Position numbers and translations under genes: made by a program | Assembly (NCBI GenBank): GCA_900314645.1 | Contig: OMWB01000026.1 | Span: forward strand, 1-64,000 | DNA: 64,000 nt | Source of the DNA: an uncultured Actinomycetes bacterium | GTDB lineage: Bacteria > Actinomycetota > Coriobacteriia > Coriobacteriales > Atopobiaceae | Reading direction: 5' to 3' | The notes under the pieces: generated by a model | What the model was told of the DNA's origin: nothing | The model's database searches: none | What the model saw: only the letters and a program-made list of their open reading frames with translations | Part shown: one piece after another, positions 1 through 11,501 of the stretch | Layout: each line of letters begins with the position of its first letter | How positions within the stretch are numbered: the first letter of the stretch is position 1

Positions 1-116
1 GCCGTTCGGTCCGTGCCGTCGTTGCCGCGCGGGGATTAATAATAGGCACTTCCGCGCCCCGTGTGGGCGAGAATCCGCGCCGTCACAGTTCCTACACAAT
101 TGGGATTTTCGAGGTT

Positions 117-1520
117 TTAGATTGCCTCTTGGCTGCGCTCTCGAGCAAAGCGAACGGCATCGTTAAGGAGCGCTTCGCTCTCTTCGTACGTAGGCGCCTC
201 CGCGTAGGCTCGTGCCACGGGCTTTGCGCGCGAAACGCGCAGAAGCACCCACGCGCCGTCATCGAATTCCAGCCGCGTGCCATCGACGTGGCTCACGGCT
301 CGCGGGACCCGGCCAGCTACCGAAGATGGGTTGACCCCTGGCAGCATGTTGCGCAAGCGCTGGAGAGCCGCACCGTCAAGGCGCATATCCCTCTGCAGGT
401 ACTCCATGGACCCTATCGCCTCCTGGAGCGAATCGACCAGCGACGAAAGGCTCATGCCCTTCTTGGCCATCAGCTCCATGACCAGGAGACACGCATAGAG
501 ACCGTCACGCTCGTTAAGATGCGAGGGGATACAGACGCCGCCGTATTCCTCGGTAGCAAGCATGACGTCACCTTCACGAACCTCTTCATAGATGCGCTCA
601 AAGCCAACGGGGACGATGGTCACCTCACGGTTGAAGCGCTCGGCCTGGCGGCGCACGCGCATGGTAGTGGCAGTAGTTACCACCACGCGGCCGTCCATCC
701 CCCGATCCTCATAGAGATAGCGCACCAGAAGGGGCACTATGTTGTGCCGCGTCACGAGCCGCCCGTGCTCGTCAATGAGCGTGGCGCGGTCAGCATCTCC
801 ATCGAGCACGATTCCGCAGTGGGCGGCCTTCTCGATAACCTGACGCTCGCACTTGTCCACCCACGGCTCGGTGGGAACGGGGTGGATGCCCACGAAATCT
901 GGAGCAGGCACAGCGTGCAGGTAGGACGCCTCGCAACCCAGCGCCTCCAACAGCGGACGAACGGCGCCCATCGCAGCCCCATACATGGGATCGGCCACCA
1001 CCTTGAAGCCAGCGGCACGGATAGCGTCAACGTCGAGGTCCGCGAGTATCCCCTCTATATAAGGAGTAACGAAGTCGGCGCGCTGTACGGGCCCGCGGTC
1101 CTTGGTGGGCTCATTGGGCATGATGCGATTGACGCTGGCAAGGAACTGTGATGAGACCGCACCGCCATCGGCGCCTCGTACCAGGATGCCACCGTATTCG
1201 CAGGAGCTTTCGGAAGCCGTCAGCATGACGGCTCCGATACAGCTCTCGTCATGGGCCGCACACCACGCCAGGGCGGGGGTGGGGCACGGACCGTCTGAGA
1301 TCTTCACCTTGAGGCCGTAAGACGCGAGCACGCTTCCCGCAAGCTCCATGTAGTAGTCAGCGCGATAGCGAGCATCGCGCCCCACCAGGATCGTGGCGCC
1401 TGGGTGGCTGTCAGCCCAAAGAAGGCCAAACGCGTCAGCAATGCGAATGACGCTGTCGTCGTCAAACCCATTGTCGAAGCGCGCCTGCCATCCGTTTACG
1501 TCAAGTCGGATGATGCGCAT
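117..1520 (-). CDS. Divergent phosphohexomutase (phosphoglucomutase/phosphomannomutase family)
   Basis: A 467-residue member of the alpha-D-phosphohexomutase superfamily, which interconverts hexose 1- and 6-phosphates. It sits 40 bases downstream of galU, so supplying glucose 1-phosphate for UDP-glucose is the likely role (inference). Intact: the metal loop DGDADR, the TAS of the phosphoserine loop, and an ERDG near the sugar loop. Altered: the serine loop continues ESS where family members have HNP; the sugar loop reads ATEEYGG rather than GGExSG; the C-terminal phosphate loop reads RVSRAKP rather than RPSGTEP. ATG 1520 is chosen because AGAGGG precedes it and the first family strand begins there; a start at 1571 would add 17 residues. 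Family membership is sure, substrate and full activity are not. The 116 bases before the stop codon show no gene. Confidence 0.85.
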   Translation of the reverse strand: MRIIRLDVNGWQARFDNGFDDDSVIRIADAFGLLWADSHPGATILVGRDARYRADYYMELAGSVLASYGLKVKISDGPCPTPALAWCAAHDESCIGAVMLTASESSCEYGGILVRGADGGAVSSQFLASVNRIMPNEPTKDRGPVQRADFVTPYIEGILADLDVDAIRAAGFKVVADPMYGAAMGAVRPLLEALGCEASYLHAVPAPDFVGIHPVPTEPWVDKCERQVIEKAAHCGIVLDGDADRATLIDEHGRLVTRHNIVPLLVRYLYEDRGMDGRVVVTTATTMRVRRQAERFNREVTIVPVGFERIYEEVREGDVMLATEEYGGVCIPSHLNERDGLYACLLVMELMAKKGMSLSSLVDSLQEAIGSMEYLQRDMRLDGAALQRLRNMLPGVNPSSVAGRVPRAVSHVDGTRLEFDDGAWVLLRVSRAKPVARAYAEAPTYEESEALLNDAVRFARERSQEAI

Positions 1521-1560
1521 GGATCTGCCCTCTGTAATACGCCTCTCTCTGAGTCCGTAG

Positions 1561-2454
1561 TTACAGGGCAACCGGGCCCAAGGCCTCCTTGAACGCCGCG
1601 ATCTGGCTTGGATCGCTCAGGGCCATACGAGCGTTGGTGGCGGCCCAAGCAGCGGGCGTGCCCGTATCGCAGCCCTCAAGCGGGTCGACCACCACGGCAT
1701 ACATCTCTTCCTCGGCAAGCAGGCGCTCCATGGCGTCAGTAAGCTGAATCTCTCCGCCAGCGCCGGCGCCCTGGGTCTCCAGGAGCTCCATGATGCGCGG
1801 GGTCAGCAGGTAGCGTCCCACAATGAACAGATGGGACGGCGCGTCTTCTGGCGCAGGCTTCTCGACAAGCCCCGTCACCTTCCAGACGGCACCTTCCTCT
1901 TCACCAGTTGCCGTGCTGCCCGGAAGAGCGCCCACGCACTCGCCGGCGATGATGCCGTAGCGGCTTACCTGGTCAGCGGGCACGGGAGCAACCGCGATAA
2001 CCGAGCAGTTGCCGTGCTCGGCAGACACCTTTGCCATGTTGACGCACATCTGGCGGTCAGGCACGAAATAGTCGCCCAACAGGACGAAGAACGACTCTCC
2101 GGCGACCGCCTCCGCCGCGCACAGCACCGCATGGCCAAGGCCCTTGGGGTCATCCTGGTAGGCAAACGTAATGGGAAGCGTTGCGGCAGTGTGCACGGCG
2201 TCGGCCTCCTTGGCCTTGCCGCGAGAGCGCAGCATGTCCTCAAAATCCTGGTCAACGCTGAAATACGCCTCAATCTGCGGCTTGTCGTGCGAGTTTACGA
2301 TGATGACCTCGTCAACGCCCTCAGGCTCAAGCGCTTCCTCGACCACATACTGGATAACGGGCTTGTTGAGAACCGGAAGCAGCTCTTTGGGAACCGCCTT
2401 GGTTGCGGGGAGAAAACGGGTGCCGAGACCGGCTGCAGGAATGACTGATTTCAT
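1561..2454 (-). CDS. galU: UTP--glucose-1-phosphate uridylyltransferase
   Basis: Makes UDP-glucose from UTP and glucose 1-phosphate in the cytoplasm, for cell-envelope sugars and galactose metabolism. The 297-residue protein begins with the nucleotidyltransferase loop AAGLGTRFLPATKAVPKE (residues 6-23). Mid-protein it has FVLLGDYFVP and later VGRYLLTPRIMELLE, both typical of bacterial GalU, and length is normal. ATG 2454 is chosen because AAGAGGT lies just upstream and the family starts at this MKSVIPAAG; the longer frame from 2526 would run into the regulator gene upstream. It is flanked by a DtxR-type regulator 52 bases upstream and a phosphohexomutase downstream on the same strand, so the three may share a transcript. 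Confidence 0.96.
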   Translation of the reverse strand: MKSVIPAAGLGTRFLPATKAVPKELLPVLNKPVIQYVVEEALEPEGVDEVIIVNSHDKPQIEAYFSVDQDFEDMLRSRGKAKEADAVHTAATLPITFAYQDDPKGLGHAVLCAAEAVAGESFFVLLGDYFVPDRQMCVNMAKVSAEHGNCSVIAVAPVPADQVSRYGIIAGECVGALPGSTATGEEEGAVWKVTGLVEKPAPEDAPSHLFIVGRYLLTPRIMELLETQGAGAGGEIQLTDAMERLLAEEEMYAVVVDPLEGCDTGTPAAWAATNARMALSDPSQIAAFKEALGPVAL

Positions 2455-2506
2455 AGTTGATACCTCTTTACGAAATGGTCCTTGGACGCGTCTTTGTGAT
2501 GCGGGG

Positions 2507-2935
2507 CTAGTCCTCGACGTTGACACCGCGCTCTTCGAGATATCGATAGAGCTTGTCCATAGTGTCTGCCGAAAGGTTATGCTCCATGAGGCAAGCCTCG
2601 TCGTCGGCCGTCTGAGGCTCGACGCCCAGCTCCACCATCAAGAACTGACGAAGCGCGCGGTGGCGGCGCCACACGTCGCGTGCATATGCGGTACCAGCCT
2701 CGGTAAGCGTCACGCGCCCATAGCGCGCCTGCTCAACCATACCGGTCTCCTTGAGATAGGTGAGCGCCTTGCTGACGCTCGCCTTGCTGACGTTGAGGTC
2801 TTCCGCAACATCTACCGAGCGAACGCCGAGCTCGGCGCTCCCGTGTCCTTCTTCCATAAGGCGGTAAATGGACTCGATGTAGTCCTCCCCCGCCATCGTG
2901 AGGCTACCCTCGCCGTGTGACTCAGTACGAGGCAT
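2507..2935 (-). CDS. DtxR/MntR-family metal-dependent transcriptional regulator
   Basis: A 142-residue repressor of the DtxR/MntR family. The N-terminal winged helix-turn-helix includes YIESIYRLMEE and the recognition stretch VSKASVSKALTYLKETGMV; the metal-binding dimerisation half includes RHRALRQFLMVELGV and EACLMEHNLSADTMDKL. There is no C-terminal SH3-like domain, so it resembles the short MntR-like members that sense Mn(II) or Fe(II). ATG 2935 follows a strong GGAGGAGGGG site; an upstream ATG at 2971 would add 12 residues. It lies just upstream of galU in the same direction. Metal and targets cannot be read from this window, since no metal transporter is nearby. Confidence 0.9.
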   Translation of the reverse strand: MPRTESHGEGSLTMAGEDYIESIYRLMEEGHGSAELGVRSVDVAEDLNVSKASVSKALTYLKETGMVEQARYGRVTLTEAGTAYARDVWRRHRALRQFLMVELGVEPQTADDEACLMEHNLSADTMDKLYRYLEERGVNVED

Positions 2936-3096
2936 GGCCCCCTCCTCCCTATAGTGACTGATCGCATGCAAAAGGCATGTCCAGCGGTTGTACCCAATAT
3001 CATCGCGAGATTACGCGGGGTAACCACGAGGGGAGGTAAGTTTTCGGGGGACGGATGACAAGGACGGGACACCCAATTGGCGCCCCGCCCTTCTAG

Positions 3097-4368
3097 CTAG
3101 TCAAGGTCTGGGATGTCAGCCCGTTCCACATGGGCGCCCAGCGCGAGAAGTTTCTCGACGAAATGCTCGTAGCCACGGTCGATGTGGTAGATGTCCGAGA
3201 CCGTGGTCTGGCCGTCGGCCACGAGGCCCGCCATCACCAGCGCCGCACCGCCGCGCAGGTCAGGAGCCTTGACCTGAGCGCCGCTGAAGCGCTCGACGCC
3301 GTGCACGATGGCGTGATGGCCCTCGATCACGATATCGGCGCCCATGCGCGAGAGCTCGCTCGCGAACATGAAGCGATTCTCAAAGACGTTCTCGGTCACG
3401 ATGCAGCTGCCCTGCGCAAGCGCGAGCGCGCACATAGTCTGCGCCTGCATGTCGGTGGGAAAGCCCGGGAACGGCAAGGTCTGGATGTCAACGGGGCGCA
3501 GGGGCGACGTACGGCTGACCGTGCACTGCATATCACCGCGCTCGATGTCCAGGCCCATCAGCTCGTACTTCTTGAGGACGAGCCCCAGGTGAATGGGATC
3601 GAAGCCTTTGACGGTGACCGGTCCGCCACAGATGCCGGCCATGGCGATGAAGGTGCCCGCCTCGATGCGGTCGCCCACCACGCGATGCTCGACGGGATAG
3701 AGCGCGTCGACGCCCTCGACCTCGATCACGGGAGAACCGGCGCCGTGAACCTTGGCGCCCATCTCGTTGAGCATGTTGGCAAGGTCAACGATCTCGGGCT
3801 CACGAGCGGCGTTGTCAATGGTGGTGACACCTTTGGCACGCACGGCAGCCATCATGAGGTTCTCGGTGGCTCCCACGCTCGCGAAGTCCAAGGTGACATT
3901 GGTGCCGGTAAGGCCCGCGGGCGTGGTAGCACAGATGTCTCCGTGCGACATGTCAAACTGCACGCCAAGCGACTGGAGACCCAGAAGATGCATGTCAATC
4001 TTGCGTGCGCCGATGTTGCAGCCACCCGGCATGGCGACGGTGGCCTTGCCAAATCGACCAATAAGGGGGCCAAGCACCGCGGTTGAGGCGCGCATCTGCG
4101 CAACCAGGTGATAGGGCGTTTCCCAGCGGTCCACCGCGGAGGTGTCGATGACGAGGGTGTGCTCGTCGACGACCTCGATCTTGGCACCGAGCTCCTTAAG
4201 CACCTTGCCCATGACGTGCACGTCGGCGATGTTGGGGACGTTGGTCAGCGTGGAGACGCCGGGGGCGAGAATGGTTGCCGCCATGAGCTTGAGCGCGGAG
4301 TTCTTGGCGCCCTCAACCGTGACCTCACCCGTAATGGGGTGGCCACCTTCGATGCGAATGACTTCCAC
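3097..4368 (-). CDS. murA: UDP-N-acetylglucosamine 1-carboxyvinyltransferase
   Basis: First committed enzyme of peptidoglycan synthesis: transfers enolpyruvate from phosphoenolpyruvate to UDP-GlcNAc. The 423-residue protein has the substrate lysine in EGAKNSALK (K22) and the catalytic-loop cysteine in PGGCNIGAR (C117). Because this is Cys and not Asp, the enzyme should be fosfomycin-sensitive by family knowledge. The start is a GTG at 4368 immediately after GGAGGACAT; the upstream in-frame codons to 4515 carry no family sequence. It follows atpC on the same strand after a hairpin, the same order atpC-murA seen in Bacillus-type genomes. Confidence 0.96.
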   Translation of the reverse strand: MEVIRIEGGHPITGEVTVEGAKNSALKLMAATILAPGVSTLTNVPNIADVHVMGKVLKELGAKIEVVDEHTLVIDTSAVDRWETPYHLVAQMRASTAVLGPLIGRFGKATVAMPGGCNIGARKIDMHLLGLQSLGVQFDMSHGDICATTPAGLTGTNVTLDFASVGATENLMMAAVRAKGVTTIDNAAREPEIVDLANMLNEMGAKVHGAGSPVIEVEGVDALYPVEHRVVGDRIEAGTFIAMAGICGGPVTVKGFDPIHLGLVLKKYELMGLDIERGDMQCTVSRTSPLRPVDIQTLPFPGFPTDMQAQTMCALALAQGSCIVTENVFENRFMFASELSRMGADIVIEGHHAIVHGVERFSGAQVKAPDLRGGAALVMAGLVADGQTTVSDIYHIDRGYEHFVEKLLALGAHVERADIPDLD

Positions 4369-4529
4369 ATGTCCTCCGGATATACGAATGATTGGTCGCA
4401 CGATTATATCAGTACGTGATGCGGGACCTCGATAGGCTGGTGAAACTGCATAAAGGCGACCCGTGGCGCCAAGCCTACGGGGTGCCACGGGGCCACCCCT
4501 GACGGTAGGCACCAAGAGGGAGGATGCTA

Positions 4530-4566
4530 AAGGGGAGCATCCCCTTTTGTGCGGGATGCTCCCCTT
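4530..4566 (-). terminator. Hairpin between atpC and murA
   Basis: A 14-bp inverted repeat (4530-4543 with 4553-4566) with a 9-base loop lies about 27 bases after the atpC stop. On the minus strand the stem is followed by a short CTTTAGC rather than a long T run, so it may slow or partly stop transcription between the ATP synthase operon and murA. Confidence 0.55.
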
Positions 4567-4593
4567 GGCGGTCTTTGTGCGGCGGCTCTTGGG

Positions 4594-5010
4594 CTACTCG
4601 TCCTCGGCGTGAAGCAGCAGCAGGTCGCACCAGCGAATCTTGTTCTCGTAGTACAGGGTGCGATGGTCGCTGGGATCTAGCGCCTCGAGGTCGGCCACCG
4701 CGCGGGCGCGCGTCGCCTGGACCACGTCCGGCTCGATGTCGTCGGAACGTCGTGCGTGGTCGGCCAGGATGATGACCAGGTCGTCCTCGATTTCGGCATA
4801 GCCTCCCGAAACGATGACCTTCACCGTGCCGCCCCCCTCTTCCTCAAGGAGGTTGAGGCGCACGACGCCGTCGCCGAGCGAGACGATCTCAGGCGCGTGG
4901 AGCGGCCACACGCCCAGCTCGCCCGAAGGCGTAACGAGCACGAGGCTCTGCGCCTTGCCCTCGTAAAGGAGGCGGTCATGGCGCACGAACTGGCAGGTAA
5001 TGTAACCCAT
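4594..5010 (-). CDS. atpC: F1Fo ATP synthase epsilon subunit
   Basis: Central-stalk epsilon subunit (138 residues), last gene of the atp operon. The N-terminal beta-sandwich is recognisable from PSGELGVWPLHAPEIVSLGDG and VSGGYAEIEDDLVIILADHA, followed by a helical C-terminal part (ATRARAVADLEALD) that in the family contacts beta and gamma and can inhibit ATP hydrolysis. It starts 9 bases after atpD. Length and order are normal. Confidence 0.94.
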   Translation of the reverse strand: MGYITCQFVRHDRLLYEGKAQSLVLVTPSGELGVWPLHAPEIVSLGDGVVRLNLLEEEGGGTVKVIVSGGYAEIEDDLVIILADHARRSDDIEPDVVQATRARAVADLEALDPSDHRTLYYENKIRWCDLLLLHAEDE

Positions 5011-5019
5011 CGCGGTTCC

Positions 5020-7412
<2,393 letters not shown>

Positions 7413-7418
7413 GTGGCC

Positions 7419-9098
7419 TTATGCCTTCCCCTGCGAATAGTCGTCTGCCGAGACGGTGTCCTCTGCCGCATCCTCGACGTTGAGCTGCGCCTTGTTGGGA
7501 TACGTCTTGAGGAAGCCCTCCTTGAAGGTGGCGATGGCGGTCTTCAGCTGATCCGACTCGGCATCGCCGAGGTTGCCCTCGCGGATGGTCTTGCGCAGCG
7601 CGGGATAGCCCTGCTGCATGTAGTCCGCAAGCTCGTCACGGAACGAAATGACGTTTTCCATGTCGATGTCGTCGAGGAAATCCTCCTTGGCGGCAAAGAT
7701 CGCGATGACCTGGTCTGCCACGTCAAGGGCGGCATAGCGCTTCTGCTTGAGCATCTCCATCATGTGGGCACCATGATTGAGCTGGTACTGCGTGGTCTCG
7801 TCAAGGTCTGAGCCAAACTGGCTGAAGGCCTGCTTCTCGCGATAGCTCGCGAGGTCGAGGCGCAGGGTGCCCGCCACCTTCTTCATGGACTTGACCTGCG
7901 CGGACCCACCGACGCGCGACACCGAGATGCCCACGTCGACGGCAGGGCGCTGGCCCTGGAAGAAGAGGTTGGACTGCAGATAGATCTGGCCGTCGGTGAT
8001 CGAAATCACATTGGTCGGAATGTAAGCAGAGACGTCGCCCTCTTGCGTCTCGATGATGGGGAGTGCCGTCAGGCTGCCGCCACCGTTAGCGTCAGACAGC
8101 TTGCAGGCGCGCTCCAGCAGACGCGAGTGCAGATAGAAGATGTCGCCAGGATAGGCCTCGCGTCCAGGCGGACGATGGAGCGTCAGCGACATCTGACGAT
8201 AGGCGACCGCCTGCTTGGACAGGTCATCGTAGACGACCAGCACGTGACCGCCCGGATGCTCGGCATCGGCGGGGTTGCCGTCCTTGTCGTTGTACATGAA
8301 GAACTCGCCGATGGCGGCACCCGCCATGGGGGCGATGTACTGCAGCGGCGCGGAATCTGCGGCCGTTGCCGAGACGATGATCGTCTTGTCGAGCACGCGG
8401 TGCTCGGCCAGCGTGGCACGGATGGACGCAACCGTCGAGGCCTTCTGTCCGATGGCCACGTAGATGCAGATCATGTCGGATTCGCGCTGGTTGATGATGG
8501 CGTCGATGGCAATGGCCGTCTTGCCGGTCTTGCGGTCGCCAATGATGAGCTCGCGCTGGCCGCGGCCGATGGGCACCATGGCGTCGATGGCCATGAGACC
8601 GGTCTGCACCGGCTCGCAGACGGGCTGGCGCTCCATGATGCCAGGCGCCTTGAACTCGATGGGACGACGGTGAGAGGTCACGATGGGGCCCAGGCCGTCG
8701 ATGGGCTGGCCCAGCGGATTGACGACGCGCCCCAGCATGGCATGGCCCACGGGGATGTCCATGACGCGGCCCGTGGAGCGGCACTCGTCGCCCTCCTTGA
8801 TGGACGAGACGTCGCCAAAGAGCACGGCGCCCACCTCGTCCTCCTCGAGGTTCTGGGCAAGGCCATAGACGCTCTTGCCGGTGGTCGAGCTGGTAAAGCA
8901 CAGAAGCTCACCCGCCATGGCGGTCTTGAGGCCCGCCACATGGGCGATGCCGTCGCCGACCTCGAGGACGTGCGAAGATTCGCGGCGATCGACCGTCGCG
9001 CTGATGCCCTCGAGCTTGCCGCGCAGGACATCCATGATGCTGTCCGCATCAATGTGTACCTCGGGCATCTCAATGCTTGCCTCGGTCTGGTCTGCCAT
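7419..9098 (-). CDS. atpA: F1Fo ATP synthase alpha subunit
   Basis: Non-catalytic nucleotide-binding alpha subunit (559 residues). Walker A is GDRKTGKT at residues 187-194; most homologues have Q in place of this [38 protein letters not shown] and the arginine-finger region [13 protein letters not shown] follow. The C-terminus is about 40-50 residues longer than in E. coli, with an acidic tail ([11 protein letters not shown]). Its ATG overlaps the atpH stop (TAATG), so translation is probably coupled. Confidence 0.97.
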   Translation of the reverse strand: MADQTEASIEMPEVHIDADSIMDVLRGKLEGISATVDRRESSHVLEVGDGIAHVAGLKTAMAGELLCFTSSTTGKSVYGLAQNLEEDEVGAVLFGDVSSIKEGDECRSTGRVMDIPVGHAMLGRVVNPLGQPIDGLGPIVTSHRRPIEFKAPGIMERQPVCEPVQTGLMAIDAMVPIGRGQRELIIGDRKTGKTAIAIDAIINQRESDMICIYVAIGQKASTVASIRATLAEHRVLDKTIIVSATAADSAPLQYIAPMAGAAIGEFFMYNDKDGNPADAEHPGGHVLVVYDDLSKQAVAYRQMSLTLHRPPGREAYPGDIFYLHSRLLERACKLSDANGGGSLTALPIIETQEGDVSAYIPTNVISITDGQIYLQSNLFFQGQRPAVDVGISVSRVGGSAQVKSMKKVAGTLRLDLASYREKQAFSQFGSDLDETTQYQLNHGAHMMEMLKQKRYAALDVADQVIAIFAAKEDFLDDIDMENVISFRDELADYMQQGYPALRKTIREGNLGDAESDQLKTAIATFKEGFLKTYPNKAQLNVEDAAEDTVSADDYSQGKA

Positions 9099-9565
9099 TA
9101 CTCCTCACCTCCCATGAACGCGTTGGAGAGGGTGCGGCGCACCGTGGCGAGCTGCGTCTTGACGGAGGCGTCAAAGCGCTGCCCGCGTGCCTCCAAGATG
9201 ATGCCACCAACAATCTCGGGCTCGACGCGCTCGACGAGGTAGACCTCGCTCTCAAAGAGCTCCTCGCACTTCTTGATGGTTGCCTGGCGCAGCTGGTTGT
9301 CCATGGGCACAGCGGTGGTCGCCGTGACCAGAACCGTTGAGTCATCAGCGTCGACAAGCTCGGCGAGACGTGCCTGCACGTCGTTCACGAGGCCCGTGTG
9401 GCGCTCCTGCTGCAGCGCTGCGATAGCCTCCATCACCTCGGGCGTGAACTTTGCCGCATGGCGCCATTGCACGAGGTCGGCTCCCGCGCGGCCTGAGGAC
9501 ACGCCGGCATCAAAGAGCATGCGCGCGTACTGCTCGACCTCGTCGCGGCCCTTAATCGTTGCCAT
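9098..9565 (-). CDS. atpH: F1Fo ATP synthase delta subunit
   Basis: Peripheral-stalk delta subunit (155 residues) that ties the b dimer to the top of F1. Recognised by position between atpF and atpA, by size, and by the family's C-terminal pattern [36 protein letters not shown] 9565 is chosen ([17 protein letters not shown]); the longer frame from 9670 would extend far into atpF. The start lies inside the end of atpF, a 14-base overlap. Confidence 0.92.
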   Translation of the reverse strand: MATIKGRDEVEQYARMLFDAGVSSGRAGADLVQWRHAAKFTPEVMEAIAALQQERHTGLVNDVQARLAELVDADDSTVLVTATTAVPMDNQLRQATIKKCEELFESEVYLVERVEPEIVGGIILEARGQRFDASVKTQLATVRRTLSNAFMGGEE

Positions 9566-10157
9566 TGGTGCTTCCCACTTCTGCGAGGTAGCGCTCGGCC
9601 AGCCTGCGGTGCTGCGCGTCGGTGAGGTCATTGCCCACGATCTTGCTCGCGATCTCGACGGACAGGTCAACTACCGAGCCCGAAAGCTGCACGAGCGCCT
9701 TCTTGCGCTCGGATTCGACGGCGTCACGCGCCTTGGCGATGGTTGCCGCGGCGTCCTTCTGCGCCTTGGCGAGGATGCGAGCACGCTCCTCCTCGGCCTC
9801 ACGCTTGGCCTGAGCCACGATCTCGGCGGCCTCGCGCTCAGCCTGGTCGATGCGCTCTTCGTAGGCCTTGGCGTTGGCCTTGGCCTGCTCTTTGGCCTGC
9901 TCGGCTGCGTCCAGGTCGCCCTGGATCTTGCTCTCGCGGTCTTCCATCATCTTGTGGACCATGGGCCAAGCGAACTTGGACATGATGAAGAAGATGATGA
10001 GGAAGGCGATGCACGCGGGAATGAACTCCGCCATGTTAGGTATCAGCAGCTTCATGCCGGTGTTTTCCTCTTCTGCCAAGGCAGCGACGGGCGTGCTGGC
10101 AATAAAGAGGGACGCGCCGCAGAAGGCATGCAGCATGCGTGATTGGGTTTGTGTCAT
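9552..10157 (-). CDS. atpF: F1Fo ATP synthase b subunit with an N-terminal hydrophobic extension
   Basis: Peripheral-stalk b subunit (201 residues): one membrane helix (about 40-60) and a long charged coiled coil (about 65-165) with heptad-like Ala/Glu/Lys repeats. Before the canonical start, MKLLIPNMAEFIPA (Met35), there is an extra hydrophobic stretch ending TPVAALAEEEN, which looks like a signal peptide with an AxA-type cleavage site. ATG 10157 has a GGGGAG site. The internal Met35 is also preceded by AGAGGA, so a short form is possible. Overlaps atpH by 14 bases; atpE ends 39 bases upstream. Confidence 0.92.
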   Translation of the reverse strand: MTQTQSRMLHAFCGASLFIASTPVAALAEEENTGMKLLIPNMAEFIPACIAFLIIFFIMSKFAWPMVHKMMEDRESKIQGDLDAAEQAKEQAKANAKAYEERIDQAEREAAEIVAQAKREAEEERARILAKAQKDAAATIAKARDAVESERKKALVQLSGSVVDLSVEIASKIVGNDLTDAQHRRLAERYLAEVGSTNGND

Positions 10158-10196
10158 TGCTTCTCCCCTACTGCGATTCCAGTCTCGTCGTGGCAC

Positions 10197-10385
10197 TTAC
10201 ATAATGGCGACGACGAAGCCAATCAGGCAGAGGGCCTCGATGAAGGCCGAGGCAAGAATAAAGACCGTGAACAGGCGGCCCTGCACCTCGGGCTGACGAG
10301 CCATGGAGTTGGCCACCGCATTAGCAGCGAGTGCAATGCCGAGGGCGGCACCGATGACGCAGATACCATAACCGATAACGTTCAC
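10197..10385 (-). CDS. atpE: F1Fo ATP synthase c subunit
   Basis: Membrane ring subunit (62 residues), a two-helix hairpin with the polar loop ARQPE at residues 29-33 and the ion-binding carboxylate in SAFIEALCLIG (Glu49). Aligned from the loop to the sodium-type c subunit of Ilyobacter tartaricus, the Gln ligand is Ile here and the Ser after the Glu is Ala, so proton coupling is favoured (inference). The usual GxGxGxG helix-1 motif is thinned to GAALGIALAAN. At only 62 residues it is short for the family. Downstream it is followed directly by atpF. Confidence 0.95.
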   Translation of the reverse strand: MNVIGYGICVIGAALGIALAANAVANSMARQPEVQGRLFTVFILASAFIEALCLIGFVVAIM

Positions 10386-10472
10386 TGTTCCTCCTTTTTC
10401 GTTCGCCGGACCACCCGACGACCTTTGGATAACCTATCGCACAACGGGCTTTCGCCCGCTCGATACCAATGC

Positions 10473-11315
10473 TTAGTGACCCTCTGCCTCCGCAAGCTGG
10501 ACATAGACCGCAGAGAGCAGGGTGAAGATGTACGCCTGGATGAAGGCGACCAGAAGCTCGACCAGGTAGATGAGGATGAGCAGCGCCATCCAGAGGATGG
10601 ACATGGCGCCCGTCCCCACCGTGGCGGGCGTGATGCTCGCGATCAGGGGCTGCACGAACGTGGTTGCCATGATGGCAAAGACGCCCATGACCACGTGGCC
10701 GGCAAACATGTTGCAGAACAGACGCACGGCAAGCGTGATGAGGCGCAAGAAGGTCGAGAACAGCTCGATGACCCACACGATGATCGCGATGGGCGCGGGA
10801 AGTCCCGACGGGGCAAGGCTCTTGATGTAGCCAAAGACGCCCTTCTTCTTCATGCCCACCATGATGAAGTAGCAGAAGCTCATGAGCGCGATGGCGCCCG
10901 TGACGCCCGTGGTGCCCGTTCCCGCCTTCCATGTGGGGAGCATGCCGATGTAGTCGCCAAACATGACCACGAAGAACACCGTGGCGAGGAACGGGAAGTG
11001 CTGCTTCCACGTGTCGCCCAGGGCACCCTTGCAGATGTCGTTAGCCACAAAGTCGATGAGATACTCGACGCCGTTGGCAAAGAAGCCGTGCGGCACGAGC
11101 GTACCTTCCATCTTGCGCTTGTAGGCAAAGAAGACGGCGAGCATGATCAGGCACGCCAGCAAGAAATAGAACGTGGTGATGGTGAAGCCCACCGTAGCGT
11201 CTCCAAAGATGGGTGTCGTAAAGAAGCTCTCTATGAGCTCGCCCATGGAGTCGGAGACTTGCTGAAACGCATCGCCCACGAAACCAACCTTCCCTTCAAC
11301 TTCAAGACGGACCAT
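10473..11315 (-). CDS. atpB: F1Fo ATP synthase a subunit
   Basis: Membrane a subunit (280 residues) forming the ion half-channels beside the c-ring, first gene of the operon. Hydrophobic helices run through the protein, and the essential arginine is in ITLAVRLFCNMFAGH. The start is uncertain: ATG 11315 has no clear ribosome site, while GTG 11279 (13th codon) has AAGGGAAGG eight bases before it and may be the true start. No atpI gene lies directly upstream; a promoter and then the gallate block are found instead. Confidence 0.94.
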   Translation of the reverse strand: MVRLEVEGKVGFVGDAFQQVSDSMGELIESFFTTPIFGDATVGFTITTFYFLLACLIMLAVFFAYKRKMEGTLVPHGFFANGVEYLIDFVANDICKGALGDTWKQHFPFLATVFFVVMFGDYIGMLPTWKAGTGTTGVTGAIALMSFCYFIMVGMKKKGVFGYIKSLAPSGLPAPIAIIVWVIELFSTFLRLITLAVRLFCNMFAGHVVMGVFAIMATTFVQPLIASITPATVGTGAMSILWMALLILIYLVELLVAFIQAYIFTLLSAVYVQLAEAEGH

Positions 11316-11388
11316 ATGGCCGTCTGCCGTGTGCCGAGCTGGAGCCTAGCTGGCTGGCAGTTCCGCGCAAAAAACGCATAGTGCATGA

Positions 11389-11417
11389 ATTCTAGTCACT
11401 TGTCGTCGCTGTGTCAC
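11389..11417 (-). promoter_or_regulatory. Candidate promoter of the atp operon
   Basis: On the minus strand GTGACA (11417-11412), 17 bases, then TAGAAT (11394-11389) form a good housekeeping-type promoter about 75 bases before atpB. Several GTGAC repeats lie around the -35. It would let the ATP synthase genes be expressed independently of the gallate genes upstream. The rest of the 186-base gap (11316-11501) shows nothing else. Confidence 0.55.
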
Positions 11418-11501
11418 GACCGTGTCACGCAGGTTCACGTCGGGGACATAAAGGAGCGGACCAAAACCGGCACCAAAGGGGTGTGAGCGGGGTATTTCCC
11501 G

